Counted from the stretch's first letter, positions 44,923-54,007 are shown. The stretch: DNA of 64,000 bases from an uncultured Vampirovibrio sp. (GCA_910577395.1 CAJTLG010000005.1:1-64000); one strand, 5' to 3'. The notes: generated by a model not told the origin, from the sequence alone. Translations and numbers: made by a program.

Positions 44923-45780
44923 TTAAAAATCCAATGTCTGTTTTACATTTCCCTGAATAACTTCAACGGTATTGCCCCTTTTTCTTGCGCTGTCTGCGCT
45001 GTATACGTAAGATGTTTCCGTATTATCATTTATAGGTTTTATGCTTTCCGTATCAATTGCGCTATAATCTTCACTTGAAATTGTGTAAGAAGAATATTTA
45101 AAAGGGTCATATGCAAAAGAATAGTCGGTTTTATCATCTTTGTTTCTTTGAACGGGAATTAGTTTATCTTCTGTCATACCAAAAATAAAGGGGCCTACAT
45201 CTTCTTCTTTTATTTCAAAAAGAATTTGCTTACTTGCTTTGCTATCTGCATTTAAAACCTTTATCACCCTGATATTTGAAGCTTGAATGGTGTTATTTGC
45301 AGTATAAATATCAAGATAAACATTGTCGTCTATAAAAGGAGCCATTCTTGAAACCGGTACGGTGGCGGCAACGGCCCTAAAGCCCGGTCTTGGTTCGGAT
45401 AAGGCTGTATCATTTGAAATGTCCAGACTGCTTTTTAAGACAGGATGCCCTGAAAGAATTTCTTTTGTAGTTGTTGCGCCTATTACGGTTTTGATTTCAG
45501 TAAAAAGACCGTTTGTTTTCATGCCAAGGTCTTTCATTTCAACATCATCCCCGGTTATCGTATGGTTTTTTGGTATATCCTTTTTTGCAACAACATAAAT
45601 TGTTGTATTTTCATTGGCGGCATAGTTTACACCAATGCTGCTTTTTAATCTTTCTATCTCAGCTTTTTGTTTTAAATTTTCTTCGTGTTGTTTTATAACA
45701 AATTGATAAGTTACGGCAAAAATTGCAATGCCGACCAAAATAGAAATTATTAATTGGTTTTTATTCTTTTTAATGCTCAT
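44923..45780 (-). CDS. cpaB: Tad pilus protein CpaB/RcpC
   Basis: A 285-residue protein with an N-terminal membrane anchor (about 9-27), an SAF domain ('VVAKKDIPKNHTITGDDVEMKDL') and the RcpC/CpaB domain ('RAVAATVPVSRMAPFIDDNVYLDIY'). It is the first gene of the Tad run. There is only a weak SD. No Flp pilin and no prepilin peptidase (cpaA/tadV) gene is adjacent. Confidence 0.88.
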   Translation of the reverse strand: MSIKKNKNQLIISILVGIAIFAVTYQFVIKQHEENLKQKAEIERLKSSIGVNYAANENTTIYVVAKKDIPKNHTITGDDVEMKDLGMKTNGLFTEIKTVIGATTTKEILSGHPVLKSSLDISNDTALSEPRPGFRAVAATVPVSRMAPFIDDNVYLDIYTANNTIQASNIRVIKVLNADSKASKQILFEIKEEDVGPFIFGMTEDKLIPVQRNKDDKTDYSFAYDPFKYSSYTISSEDYSAIDTESIKPINDNTETSYVYSADSARKRGNTVEVIQGNVKQTLDF

Positions 45781-45859
45781 AAAATTTCATACAATTCCAC
45801 ACCAGACATTGTACTATATTTTATACAGCAAGGAAAATGATTAAGTAATTTGAAGAAAA

Positions 45860-46486
45860 TTATCTGATAACAGGAGTTTTTTCCCATTTGTGTTCAATTA
45901 AAGCTCTTTTTTCGTTTGCTTTAACGGAAGCATTCCACAAATTGCCTATAACACCTATGGCAAGCGCTGCACCGCCAACTATCGGGGCTGTATATTTGCC
46001 TTTTAACAGTTTGTGCATAATAGGTTTTTGTAACAGTTTTGTATTGTCAAACAGTTTAGATTTTCCAAATCCGTATAGAGTGCCAAATAAAGCACCGCCT
46101 GTAATGCCGCCTTTCACAACACCTTTAAACAAACCTTTAATATATTCACCGGCCGTTACAAAAACTTTTCCTACGTTTCCTATAAACCTTTTAAGTCCTT
46201 TAATAAAACCGGGTTTATCTTCTTTCTTTTCTTTGTTTTTTTCTGCTTGATTTTCTTTTTTTATTTCTTCTAAAATTTCTTTGCGTAATTCTTCTTTCAA
46301 GTCGTTTCTGTTGACGGTTTTTGTTGAGGTAAAAGTATCACTTGAATGTTGCACAGTCTGAACCGGAGGCGCAGAAGGTGCGGCAGCATTTGAAGTTTGT
46401 TCAGGTGTTTTAGATGCTTGCTGCGGCTGCACCGTTTGAGGTGTTTTATATGGTGTAAACCCTGCTGTTTCAAACACTGATGACAT
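45860..46486 (-). CDS. Hypothetical protein with C-terminal glycine-zipper region
   Basis: A 208-residue protein. Residues 1-65 are low complexity, Gln/Pro/Thr/Ser-rich, and open with MSSVFETAGFTPYK, which again has an aromatic-Gly-like short motif near the N-terminus. A Lys/Glu-rich helix follows ('LRKEILEEIKKENQAEKNKEKK'), then Gly-rich hydrophobic segments ('GGITGGALFGTLYGFG', 'IVGGAALAIGVIGNLW'). AAAGGA precedes ATG. It is likely membrane-associated. No family recognised. Confidence 0.65.
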   Translation of the reverse strand: MSSVFETAGFTPYKTPQTVQPQQASKTPEQTSNAAAPSAPPVQTVQHSSDTFTSTKTVNRNDLKEELRKEILEEIKKENQAEKNKEKKEDKPGFIKGLKRFIGNVGKVFVTAGEYIKGLFKGVVKGGITGGALFGTLYGFGKSKLFDNTKLLQKPIMHKLLKGKYTAPIVGGAALAIGVIGNLWNASVKANEKRALIEHKWEKTPVIR

Positions 46487-46554
46487 GATTTTAGTTCCTT
46501 TAATTTTGAATTACGCACTAGTAATAAAACCGAACATACAAAATAATTGCTAAA

Positions 46555-47043
46555 TTATATTTCTTTTTGAAGAAAACTTAATAATTCTTCAAGTGCTTTT
46601 TTAGCAAAATCTTTTTTGATTTGCATACGGGTTTTTAATGCTGAATGGTATTCAATTGTTTTTATGTTACTTTTTTTACCTTTTTTAATTCCAAGGCCTA
46701 TATAAACTGTGCCGGGAGGATTTTTTTTATCTCCGCCTGTCGGGGCTGCATATCCTGTTGTAGCAATACTTATATCTGCATATTTAAGCAGTCCTTTAGC
46801 CATTTGGTGCGCTACTTGAGGGCTTACGACAGAGTATTTTTCAATTGCAGATTTTTTAACATCCAAAAATTTTTCTTTAGCCTCGGGTGCATAAGTTACA
46901 AAATTTTGTTCCACAAAATCAGAGGCACCGTCTATATCTGTAAGATAAGAACTTATAAGACCGCCTGTACAGGATTCACCTGTAGAGATTTTTAAGTTAT
47001 TTTTTATAAAAAAATCTTTTAAATTTTTAAGGACTTTTTCCAT
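46555..47043 (-). CDS. pncC: CinA C-terminal domain nicotinamide-nucleotide amidohydrolase
   Basis: A 162-residue protein equal to the stand-alone CinA_C/PncC domain, which hydrolyses NMN to nicotinic acid mononucleotide. The motifs 'LKISTGESCTGGLISSYLTDIDGAS', 'SVVSPQVAHQMAKG' and 'IATTGYAAPTGGDKKNPPGTVYIG' are all visible. It follows the secreted protein at 47052 by 8 bases and lacks an obvious Shine-Dalgarno sequence. Confidence 0.92.
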   Translation of the reverse strand: MEKVLKNLKDFFIKNNLKISTGESCTGGLISSYLTDIDGASDFVEQNFVTYAPEAKEKFLDVKKSAIEKYSVVSPQVAHQMAKGLLKYADISIATTGYAAPTGGDKKNPPGTVYIGLGIKKGKKSNIKTIEYHSALKTRMQIKKDFAKKALEELLSFLQKEI

Positions 47044-47051
47044 ATTATTTA

Positions 47052-47741
47052 TTAAAATAACGGTACATCAAGGGGTTCAAGAAGCATTATACCGAATTTT
47101 TGCCCCTTTAAAATTATAACATTTTTACCTTTTCTAAAAAGGTCTATAATGCTATCACCAACCAGATACCCTGCGCCTGCAAAGGTTCCGCCCACTGCTG
47201 CAATGGGTGTTACAAGATATTTGCCGCCAGTAAAAAGTTCTTCGCCGGATTTTAAACCCCATTTTGTGGATTTTTTAATAATTTCTCCTGATTTATTAAG
47301 GTTTTCGGCAAATGCATCTCCGTAATTTCCGCCCCCATCAATTCCGCCGTCCTGAGTAAGTTTTAAAGAAGAGCTTATACCGGCTTTAAGCGGAATTTGC
47401 CTGCCGTTTGGGGCAACAATATGGTCAAAATTTAAATATAAAACGGCTGCCCGGGAGAGTCTTTTTGGTTTGATAACTTCTGCAGAGTTTCCTCTGATAA
47501 CAGTGCCTCTCGGAAGAACTACAGAGCCGTCTACAATTATATCTTTTGTAAGGTATGCACTAAACATATCTCTTGAATTAAGCGTTTCTGTTGTTATTGT
47601 ATTTGCAGCCTCAAGTTCAAGTTTTGTACCCATTGGTATTCTTTTTGTTTGGGCGCCGGCATTTATTTGGTAAGCAAAAGAATCTTGTATACAAAATGCC
47701 GCAAAAAGCATTATTGTAAATGTTATGATTAATTTTTTCAT
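47052..47741 (-). CDS. Hypothetical secreted protein
   Basis: A 229-residue protein with a signal peptide (residues 1-23, ending SFA|YQ). The mature part is beta-rich ('IPMGTKLELEAANTITTETLN', 'GSVVLPRGTVIRGNSAEV') in a pattern reminiscent of TrbI/VirB10-type beta domains, with a Gly-rich hydrophobic C-terminal part ('VTPIAAVGGTFAGAGYLVG'). GGAG lies before the ATG. It begins two bases after the YhaM-like gene, so they are co-transcribed. No firm family call. Confidence 0.65.
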   Translation of the reverse strand: MKKLIITFTIMLFAAFCIQDSFAYQINAGAQTKRIPMGTKLELEAANTITTETLNSRDMFSAYLTKDIIVDGSVVLPRGTVIRGNSAEVIKPKRLSRAAVLYLNFDHIVAPNGRQIPLKAGISSSLKLTQDGGIDGGGNYGDAFAENLNKSGEIIKKSTKWGLKSGEELFTGGKYLVTPIAAVGGTFAGAGYLVGDSIIDLFRKGKNVIILKGQKFGIMLLEPLDVPLF

Positions 47742-47743
47742 TA

Positions 47744-48580
47744 TTATTTTTTCTCCAAATCGCTAATATAGATTTTACCAAATTTAGCGGATAAATCATC
47801 AATATGATGAACGATATAATAATAACTTTCTAAATCTTTTTCGCCAAGGTCTATCATGGCGCCCCAATCTGCCCTGCCATGGTGTGAGGCTATCATTTTT
47901 GCAATTTGAGGTTGGTTATTTTGCATACATAGTGAAAAACCATATTGGGAATGGCTTATCCAATCTTTTCTAAAATCTTCATTGTATTGTACAAACCCTG
48001 TTTCAAAATCTATAGTATATTCAAAAATCTTTCCTATATCATGCAAAATACATGCAGCAAACAAAATATCCTTGTTCATTTTTTTGTGCATATTAGGGAA
48101 AATACACTCTGCAAATTGCAAACATTCATAAATATGTTGAATAAGCCCGCCAAGATAATTATGGTGCATCATTTTTGCAGCAGGTGTAATTTTGATTAAA
48201 TCTTTATTTTTGAGCCAGACATCTTTGACAAAGCTTTTTAAATCTTCATTTTTAAATGTTTCTATGGTTTTTAGTATATCATTAAAATGGGTTTCTCTTG
48301 TGTTTTTATCCAACCCCAGTGTCGCCTCTTTAATGATTTCCATATTGCTTACAAGACAGTTGTTGAATTTTTCATTGAAACTTGCGCCGGTAATTTTAAC
48401 AATATTTCCGGTTCTAAAAATTTTGGGGTCAAGACGATTAAGGGTTTCTTCCCATAATATGCAATTCAGTGTTGAGTTTTCATTTATATTTCTTAACTGG
48501 AGTTTACCCATTTTGGTGCCGGCTTTTGTATCGCCTACACTATAACCCATTACTTCGTAATCTGCGCTTAAATCAACCAT
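47744..48580 (-). CDS. HD-domain 3'-5' exoribonuclease of the YhaM type
   Basis: A 278-residue protein with an N-terminal OB-fold ('GKLQLRNINENSTLNCILWEE') and an HD domain: His in 'AAKMMHHNYLGGLIQHIYE', the HD pair in 'CILHDIGKIFEY' near 183, 'SHSQYG' and 'ASHHGRADWG'. This matches YhaM/CBF1-like 3'-5' exoribonucleases. It starts after a predicted leaderless promoter in the 37-base gap behind the YihY-type gene. Confidence 0.85.
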   Translation of the reverse strand: MVDLSADYEVMGYSVGDTKAGTKMGKLQLRNINENSTLNCILWEETLNRLDPKIFRTGNIVKITGASFNEKFNNCLVSNMEIIKEATLGLDKNTRETHFNDILKTIETFKNEDLKSFVKDVWLKNKDLIKITPAAKMMHHNYLGGLIQHIYECLQFAECIFPNMHKKMNKDILFAACILHDIGKIFEYTIDFETGFVQYNEDFRKDWISHSQYGFSLCMQNNQPQIAKMIASHHGRADWGAMIDLGEKDLESYYYIVHHIDDLSAKFGKIYISDLEKK

Positions 48581-48592
48581 TTAATAATTTTA
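48581..48592 (-). promoter_or_regulatory. -10 box of a predicted leaderless promoter
   Basis: On the minus strand TAAAAT (48592-48587) is followed by six bases and ATG 48580. No Shine-Dalgarno sequence. Confidence 0.5.
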
Positions 48593-48617
48593 TGATAATT
48601 AAATTTTTTTGTAAAGA

Positions 48618-49472
48618 TTATGTTTGAGCATCATTCTTTTTGATTAATTTATACAGGGTTTGATTATTAATTTCGCCGCCAATCAACATAATAATTGATG
48701 TGTAGTAAAGCCATACCATAAGGATTGCAAATGTGCCTATTGTACCATAAACTCTGTTGTATGTTCCAAGCTCGTTGACATACAAAGAAAAAAGCCAACT
48801 TCCAAGCAGCCAGAATATACAGAAAAACAATGCGCCGGGTACAATACTTTTTCTTTTAAGTGAAAAATCTCTTGCAGGAAGAACATAGTAATTAATCATG
48901 GCAAGGAAAAACAATAATAAAAATGCAACAGGCCATCTTAAAACCAAAATTGTATTAACCAGTTCATCCGGTATATGCAGATACGGGGAAATTACATACA
49001 AAATAACTTTCCCGAAGATAATCAAATTTATTGAAATAAACAAGAAAAATGTGTTAACAAATACCATTACAATTGATAAAATTCTAACATGCAGAAATGA
49101 ACGATTTTCCTGAATTTTATTTGCCCTGTTTAAGCCCTTAATGATTACTGCGATAGTATTTGAAGCAAGAAATAATGTTACAAGAAAACCCATTATACCT
49201 ACAATGCCGCCGTTTTGGAACAAATTTACCTCTTTTAAGACAGAATTTATCATTTTAACAACATCATAAGGGGCAACTGCAGCAAGGGCTGCAAGTAACT
49301 TTGTCATGAAAAATTGTTTGCCAAGCCACCCAAAAACCGCGGTTAAAAATAACATAAATGGAAATATGCCAATGACAGACATATAAGCCATTTCGGCTGC
49401 CGCATTAGGGAAATCCTCATGAATAATGCTATCCAATAGGTTTAAAAAATATTCTTTTATAATTTTAAACAT
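48618..49472 (-). CDS. YihY/UPF0761 family inner-membrane protein
   Basis: A 284-residue polytopic membrane protein of the YihY family (older name ribonuclease BN, which was a mis-assignment). It has 'FPNAAAEMAYMSVIGIFPFMLFLTA', 'GIMGFLVTLFLASNTIAVIIKGLNRA' and 'VPGALFFCIFWLLGSWLFSLYV', with about six helices, and 'YNRVYGTIGTFAILMVWLYYTS'. It overlaps nrnA by 16 bases. The molecular function is not established. Confidence 0.88.
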   Translation of the reverse strand: MFKIIKEYFLNLLDSIIHEDFPNAAAEMAYMSVIGIFPFMLFLTAVFGWLGKQFFMTKLLAALAAVAPYDVVKMINSVLKEVNLFQNGGIVGIMGFLVTLFLASNTIAVIIKGLNRANKIQENRSFLHVRILSIVMVFVNTFFLFISINLIIFGKVILYVISPYLHIPDELVNTILVLRWPVAFLLLFFLAMINYYVLPARDFSLKRKSIVPGALFFCIFWLLGSWLFSLYVNELGTYNRVYGTIGTFAILMVWLYYTSIIMLIGGEINNQTLYKLIKKNDAQT

Positions 49473-50431
49473 TTTTTAATCTCGCAAATAAGGAGTTCAC
49501 GTGCTGTCTTAAGTGGTTTTTTAATTGTGCACCCTGCGGCGTGGATATGCCCGCCACCATTAAATGTTTTTACAATTTCGCAGACATCAATATTATCACT
49601 TCTAAGGCTCACCTTTACGGTGTTATTGCCGCTTTCTTTCAGCACGGCAGAAATTTCCACGGTTTTTATAGTCCTTAGAGTTTCTGCTATGCCTTCCGTG
49701 TATTCGTTTGTTCCGTTAAATTTTTTCATATCAGCCTCTTCAATAGACGCAATTGCTACTGTGTCATTGAAAAAGAATTCCGTTCTTGAGATTATTGCTG
49801 ATTGGAATAAAATCATATTTTTTGGCTTGTTATTGTAGCATTTTTTAGCTAAATCAGCATTATCAGCGCCGTAATTTATTAATTTTGCTGCAATTTCAAG
49901 GGTTTCAGGTTTTGTGTTTTCGTATCTAAATCCGCCCGTATCTGTTAATATTGAAACATATAAGCATTCTGCCATTTCTTTTGTAACGGGAATATTTTTA
50001 GCGCTAAATATATTAAATAAAATTTCTCCCGCACTTGAGGCAGAGCCATTTATAAAATTTAATTTTCCATAGCCGTTATTTGTTTTGTGGTGGTCTATAT
50101 TTATAGTCATTTTTGCATTGTCAAAAATGAAACGAGCCTTTTGAACGATTCTGTCTATTGAGGCTACATCCACAGCTATGACTAAATCGTAAATATTCTG
50201 AACATTATCAAGATTTTTACTTGAATTGATGCCGGGCAGAAATTTGTATGTATCAGGAATGCCAATAGTTTCCGATGTTTGTATTAAAGTATCTGCCTTG
50301 TCCCCAATATATAGCTTTAGGGCACACATTGTACCCAAAGTATCTCCGTCAGGATTAACATGGGAGATAATCAGGATTTTTTTAGATTTTTCTATTTCGC
50401 TAAATATGTTATCAATAACGATATTGTTCAT
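49457..50431 (-). CDS. nrnA: DHH-family oligoribonuclease/pAp phosphatase (NrnA-like)
   Basis: A 324-residue DHH-DHHA1 protein. Motifs are 'SHVNPDGDTLGT' (about 18-30), 'VAVDVAS', 'DHHKTN' (about 112-117), 'TDTGGFRYENT' and the C-terminal 'FNGGGHIHAAGC'. NrnA degrades nanoRNAs and dephosphorylates pAp, and in some bacteria it finishes c-di-GMP turnover by cleaving pGpG. It starts at ATG 50431 with an extended -10 box immediately upstream and overlaps the YihY-type gene. Confidence 0.92.
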   Translation of the reverse strand: MNNIVIDNIFSEIEKSKKILIISHVNPDGDTLGTMCALKLYIGDKADTLIQTSETIGIPDTYKFLPGINSSKNLDNVQNIYDLVIAVDVASIDRIVQKARFIFDNAKMTINIDHHKTNNGYGKLNFINGSASSAGEILFNIFSAKNIPVTKEMAECLYVSILTDTGGFRYENTKPETLEIAAKLINYGADNADLAKKCYNNKPKNMILFQSAIISRTEFFFNDTVAIASIEEADMKKFNGTNEYTEGIAETLRTIKTVEISAVLKESGNNTVKVSLRSDNIDVCEIVKTFNGGGHIHAAGCTIKKPLKTARELLICEIKKCLKL

Positions 50432-50447
50432 CAGTTTTAGAATACCA
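50432..50447 (-). promoter_or_regulatory. Extended -10 box of a predicted leaderless promoter
   Basis: On the minus strand TGGTATTCT (50447-50439) is followed by seven bases and ATG 50431. The extended TG supports a real promoter. No Shine-Dalgarno sequence. Confidence 0.5.
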
Positions 50448-50485
50448 TAAATATTTTGACGGACAATGTCATTATTTAAAACCCG

Positions 50486-51268
50486 TTAAAATACTAAAGG
50501 ATAAGGTTCTGAACAATTGTAACAAACATCCCAACCGCCATTAACAATTTTTGCAGCACAGGTTGTGCCGGTTGAGCCCTTTGTACAGTTTTCATTAACA
50601 AAATCCTGGCTTTCATTAGCACCATACGGGAGCACTGCGCCACTTAAGTACAACCCATAATAAAATACATCTTTTCCTACAACATTAGGTTTTTTGGGGC
50701 CGTTTACATCAATCATAAATATTCCACACAAAGTTTTTGGGTCCCCTCCCGCCCTGCAGTCGCTGATTTTTGGTGTATCATCAGTGTCATTCCCACTTCC
50801 GCCACCACTGCTACTTCCGCCTCCGCTGTTATCAGAAAGCCTGTCTGCAAATGCAATTAATGAGCCGTCAGTTAAATATACCCTTGTTTTAGCATCAAAA
50901 ATGTCTTTAATATCGCTTTCTTGACTGCTTTCATCTTCTGCAAGGGTATTTGTTACATTGTATGAGCATATTTTATTGTTACCGGCATCTCCGCTGCACA
51001 TAAAGCCAACATTGAGCCTTGGTGTAATGATTTCTTGCATTATTTTAAGCGGGCCGTCTGATGATTGCCAATTCCAACTTTGAACATCACCGTCTGTGAT
51101 TATACCCAAATAAACAGCATAATTTAATGTTTTAGCTGATTTTTTTAATTGTTCTATGGTTGCTTTTTTATTTGTAACATGAATCATTGCAGGAATTGTT
51201 ATGGCTGCAACTACACCAATAATTGTTAACGTTAGAATAACTTCAGCAAGTGTAAAACCTTTTTTCAT
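50486..51268 (-). CDS. Type IV pilin-like protein
   Basis: A 260-residue prepilin. The leader is MKKG|FTLAEVILTLTIIGVVAAITIPAM, with Gly at -1 and Glu at mature position 5. The mature body has four or more Cys pairs and a Gly/Ser linker ('SGGGSSSGGGSGND') near residue 155, and ends with 'WDVCYNCSEPYPLVF'. AGGA lies 12 bases before ATG. It could be a major pilin or a minor pseudopilin of the type IV pilus whose assembly proteins are at 13764-16107. Confidence 0.85.
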   Translation of the reverse strand: MKKGFTLAEVILTLTIIGVVAAITIPAMIHVTNKKATIEQLKKSAKTLNYAVYLGIITDGDVQSWNWQSSDGPLKIMQEIITPRLNVGFMCSGDAGNNKICSYNVTNTLAEDESSQESDIKDIFDAKTRVYLTDGSLIAFADRLSDNSGGGSSSGGGSGNDTDDTPKISDCRAGGDPKTLCGIFMIDVNGPKKPNVVGKDVFYYGLYLSGAVLPYGANESQDFVNENCTKGSTGTTCAAKIVNGGWDVCYNCSEPYPLVF

Positions 51269-51357
51269 ATTATTTTACAATCCTATACTAATATTATTTG
51301 ATTACAAATATCACTCATTTTATATTTAACCATATTTTTGTGTATTTGTAAAAACAA

Positions 51358-51777
51358 TTAAAAGTTTATACGCAAAACTTTTTTGTGTTTTTTGGCACCC
51401 GCTATAATGTCGGTTTTTAAATTATAACATTCTGATAACAAATCATTATCATCAAAGTTTTTATTAAAAACTTTTTCTAATGTTTTTAGGGCAAGACCGT
51501 TTTGACCGTTTAAACTGTATGCTTTTGCAATCATAAATAAACAAAATGTGTTATTAGGGCTGATTTTTAAAGCTTTTGAAAATAATCTTAATGCCTTTTC
51601 CGTATTATTTTTGGCAAGCAAGATTTCACCCTTTAAAATAATACTTTTAGAATGATTTTTATCAGCCTTAAGGGCCATTCTTATGCACTTTTCGGCGAGG
51701 TCTAAATTATTTTCATAGTTGAAATAATCGTATGCAAGTCTATAAAATTTTTCTGCATTAAAATAAACAACGTTCAT
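51358..51777 (-). CDS. TPR-repeat protein
   Basis: A 139-residue protein with about three tetratricopeptide repeats ('LAEKCIRMALKADKNHSKSIILKGEIL', read in parts; 'KALRLFSKALKISPNNTFCLF'; 'GLALKTLEKVFNKNFDDNDLL'). There is no signal peptide, so it is cytoplasmic. It is divergent from nrdJ and upstream of the pilin gene. No good SD is seen. Confidence 0.75.
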   Translation of the reverse strand: MNVVYFNAEKFYRLAYDYFNYENNLDLAEKCIRMALKADKNHSKSIILKGEILLAKNNTEKALRLFSKALKISPNNTFCLFMIAKAYSLNGQNGLALKTLEKVFNKNFDDNDLLSECYNLKTDIIAGAKKHKKVLRINF

Positions 51778-51906
51778 TTTAATATTTTTTACCCCAAAAT
51801 AATTACGGTTTTTATTCTACAGCCTGTTATAGCTTTTGGGCTAAACATTAATATTCTTTAATATTTAATAAAATTAATTAACATACAGGATTTTCCATAT
51901 TGTTTT

Positions 51907-51915
51907 TGCTATAAT
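51907..51915 (+). promoter_or_regulatory. Extended -10 promoter for nrdJ
   Basis: TGCTATAAT at 51907-51915, followed by a leader of roughly 38 bases with GGGAGG 9 bases before the GTG start. It is identical to the extended -10 before the GH57 gene. No cobalamin riboswitch is evident in 51778-51958. Confidence 0.55.
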
Positions 51916-51958
51916 GTCAAAAAGCATGTTTATTTAATTTTTTGGGAGGTTTGAGCGA

Positions 51959-53980
51959 GTGAATACTCTAGAGGCTAATGAAAATTGTGAAATTAATTTA
52001 TCTGAAAATGCAAAAAAAGTTCTTGAGAAAAGATATTTAAAAAGAGATATTCAAGGTAATGTTACCGAAACACCGAAAGAACTTTTTGAGCGTGTAGCAT
52101 ACACTATAGCCGATGCTGATAAAACCTTCGGAACAGATGAAAACGAAATAAACGATACTAAGAAAAAATTCTTTGATATGATTGCAAACGCTTATTTTAT
52201 GCCAAATTCACCCACTCTTATGAATGCAGGCAGAGAGCTTGGGCAATTAAGCGCATGTTTTGTTCTTCCTGTGGAAGATAGTCTTGAAGGGATTTTTGAA
52301 ACAATTAAAAATACTGCCCTTATCCATAAATCAGGCGGCGGTACAGGGTTTTCTTTTTCAAGATTAAGACCTAAAAATGATGTTGTGCATTCAACAATGG
52401 GTGTGTCCTCAGGTCCTGTTAGTTTTATGGAAGTATTTAACGCAGCAACCGAGGCTGTAAAACAGGGCGGTACAAGACGCGGTGCCAATATGGGTATTTT
52501 AAGGATAGACCATCCGGATATTTTAGAATTTATTAACTGCAAGAGTGATTTAACAAAATTAAATAACTTTAATATTTCTGTTGCTATTACGGATAAATTT
52601 ATGGAGGCTCTTCAAAGGGATGAAGATTATGAATTAATTCATCCAAACACTAAACAACCGGTAGCTAAATTAAAAGCAAAAAAAATCTTTGATATGATAG
52701 TAAAAGGTGCCTGGTCATCAGGGGAGCCCGGTGTTATCTTTATTGATAAAATGAACAAGGACAACCCGACACCTCTTATAGGCGATATTGAATCTACAAA
52801 TCCATGCGGAGAGGTTCCTCTTTTATCATATGAAGCGTGCAACCTTGGTTCAATTAATCTTAGCAAAATGGTGGAGGTTGATTCTAACGGTAATAATGTT
52901 ATTAACTGGGATAAACTTGCAGAGATAACAAGGCTTGCAATACATTTTCTTGATAATGTTATTGTTGCAAATAATTATCCTCTTCCAAAAATTGCTGATA
53001 TGGTTCAGGCAAACAAAAAAATAGGCCTTGGAGTAATGGGTTGGGCTGATATGCTGATGAAAATGGGCGTGTCATATAATTCAGAAGAAGGATGTGCCCT
53101 TGGCAGAAAAGTTATGGAATTTATTGATTACCATTCCAAGGTTGAAAGTATTGAGCTTGCCAAAAAACGCGGCAAATTTGGCAATTTTGCAGGGTCTGTT
53201 TACGATAGATGCAATTATCTGTCTGAAAAGTACAAAGGTAAATCTGCAGGCATGATTACGGATGATATGTGGGCGGAGCTTGATAAGGAGATTGCAAACC
53301 ATGGTATCAGAAACGCAACCACCACTTGTATTGCGCCAACAGGCACGATATCAATGATTGCAGGGGCATCTGGCGGAGTAGAGCCTTTATTCGGGCTTGT
53401 TTTCAAAAGAAACATTATGGATAACACTGAAATGTATGAGGTTAATCCAAACTTCAAAGATTATGCGATTGAACATGGTTTCTATAGTGAAGAACTTATG
53501 GCTGAAATTGCAAAAACAGGTTCTGTAGCACATATTAACGGTATTGATGAAAAGGTTAAAGAAATTTTTGTAACAGCGCATGATATTTCACCAAAATCCC
53601 ACGTTATGATGCAGGCTGCATTCCAGTTGCATACTGATAATGCTGTTTCAAAAACGGTTAACTTTGAAGAAGATGCGACAATTGAAGATGTTGCTGAAGC
53701 TTATATTTTAGCTTATAAAAATAATCTTAAGGGAATTACTGTTTACAGAAATAACTCAAGGTTTTCCCAACCGATGCTTCTTGAAGGTAAAAAAGAAGAA
53801 AAAACTTCTGAAGCTAAAGAAACAAAAGCAGAGCATAAAGAATTAAAGGTTGAAAAAACCGAAATAGATGAAAACGGTGTTGAAATTAAAACCGTTGTAT
53901 GCCCTGAATGCGGCAATTCAATTAAAATGGCGGAAGGCTGTTTTATCTGCTTAAATTGCGGTTATTCAGGGTGTTCGTAA
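51959..53980 (+). CDS. nrdJ: Adenosylcobalamin-dependent (class II) ribonucleotide reductase
   Basis: A 673-residue class II enzyme. It shows 'PNSPTLMNAGRELGQLSACFVLPV', 'GGGTGFSFSRLRP', 'TNPCGEVPLLSYEACNLGSINLS' and 'APTGTISMIAGASGGVEPLF', and ends with a CPECGN...CICLNCGYSGC zinc-ribbon-like tail. It has no N-terminal ATP cone. Class II enzymes work with or without oxygen but need B12. No nrdB follows, which supports class II. The start is GTG with GGGAGG. Confidence 0.95.
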   Translation: MNTLEANENCEINLSENAKKVLEKRYLKRDIQGNVTETPKELFERVAYTIADADKTFGTDENEINDTKKKFFDMIANAYFMPNSPTLMNAGRELGQLSACFVLPVEDSLEGIFETIKNTALIHKSGGGTGFSFSRLRPKNDVVHSTMGVSSGPVSFMEVFNAATEAVKQGGTRRGANMGILRIDHPDILEFINCKSDLTKLNNFNISVAITDKFMEALQRDEDYELIHPNTKQPVAKLKAKKIFDMIVKGAWSSGEPGVIFIDKMNKDNPTPLIGDIESTNPCGEVPLLSYEACNLGSINLSKMVEVDSNGNNVINWDKLAEITRLAIHFLDNVIVANNYPLPKIADMVQANKKIGLGVMGWADMLMKMGVSYNSEEGCALGRKVMEFIDYHSKVESIELAKKRGKFGNFAGSVYDRCNYLSEKYKGKSAGMITDDMWAELDKEIANHGIRNATTTCIAPTGTISMIAGASGGVEPLFGLVFKRNIMDNTEMYEVNPNFKDYAIEHGFYSEELMAEIAKTGSVAHINGIDEKVKEIFVTAHDISPKSHVMMQAAFQLHTDNAVSKTVNFEEDATIEDVAEAYILAYKNNLKGITVYRNNSRFSQPMLLEGKKEEKTSEAKETKAEHKELKVEKTEIDENGVEIKTVVCPECGNSIKMAEGCFICLNCGYSGCS

Positions 53981-54007
53981 GCTCGCTAAAAGGATGTGCA
54001 AACTAAA

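Noticed and set aside
46645..46995. Cys/Phe-rich plus-strand frame across pncC
   Set aside because: It is a shadow of the clearly recognisable CinA_C gene on the minus strand.
51778..51958. Cobalamin riboswitch before nrdJ
   Set aside because: No B12-box-like sequence; only an extended -10 promoter and a short leader are visible.
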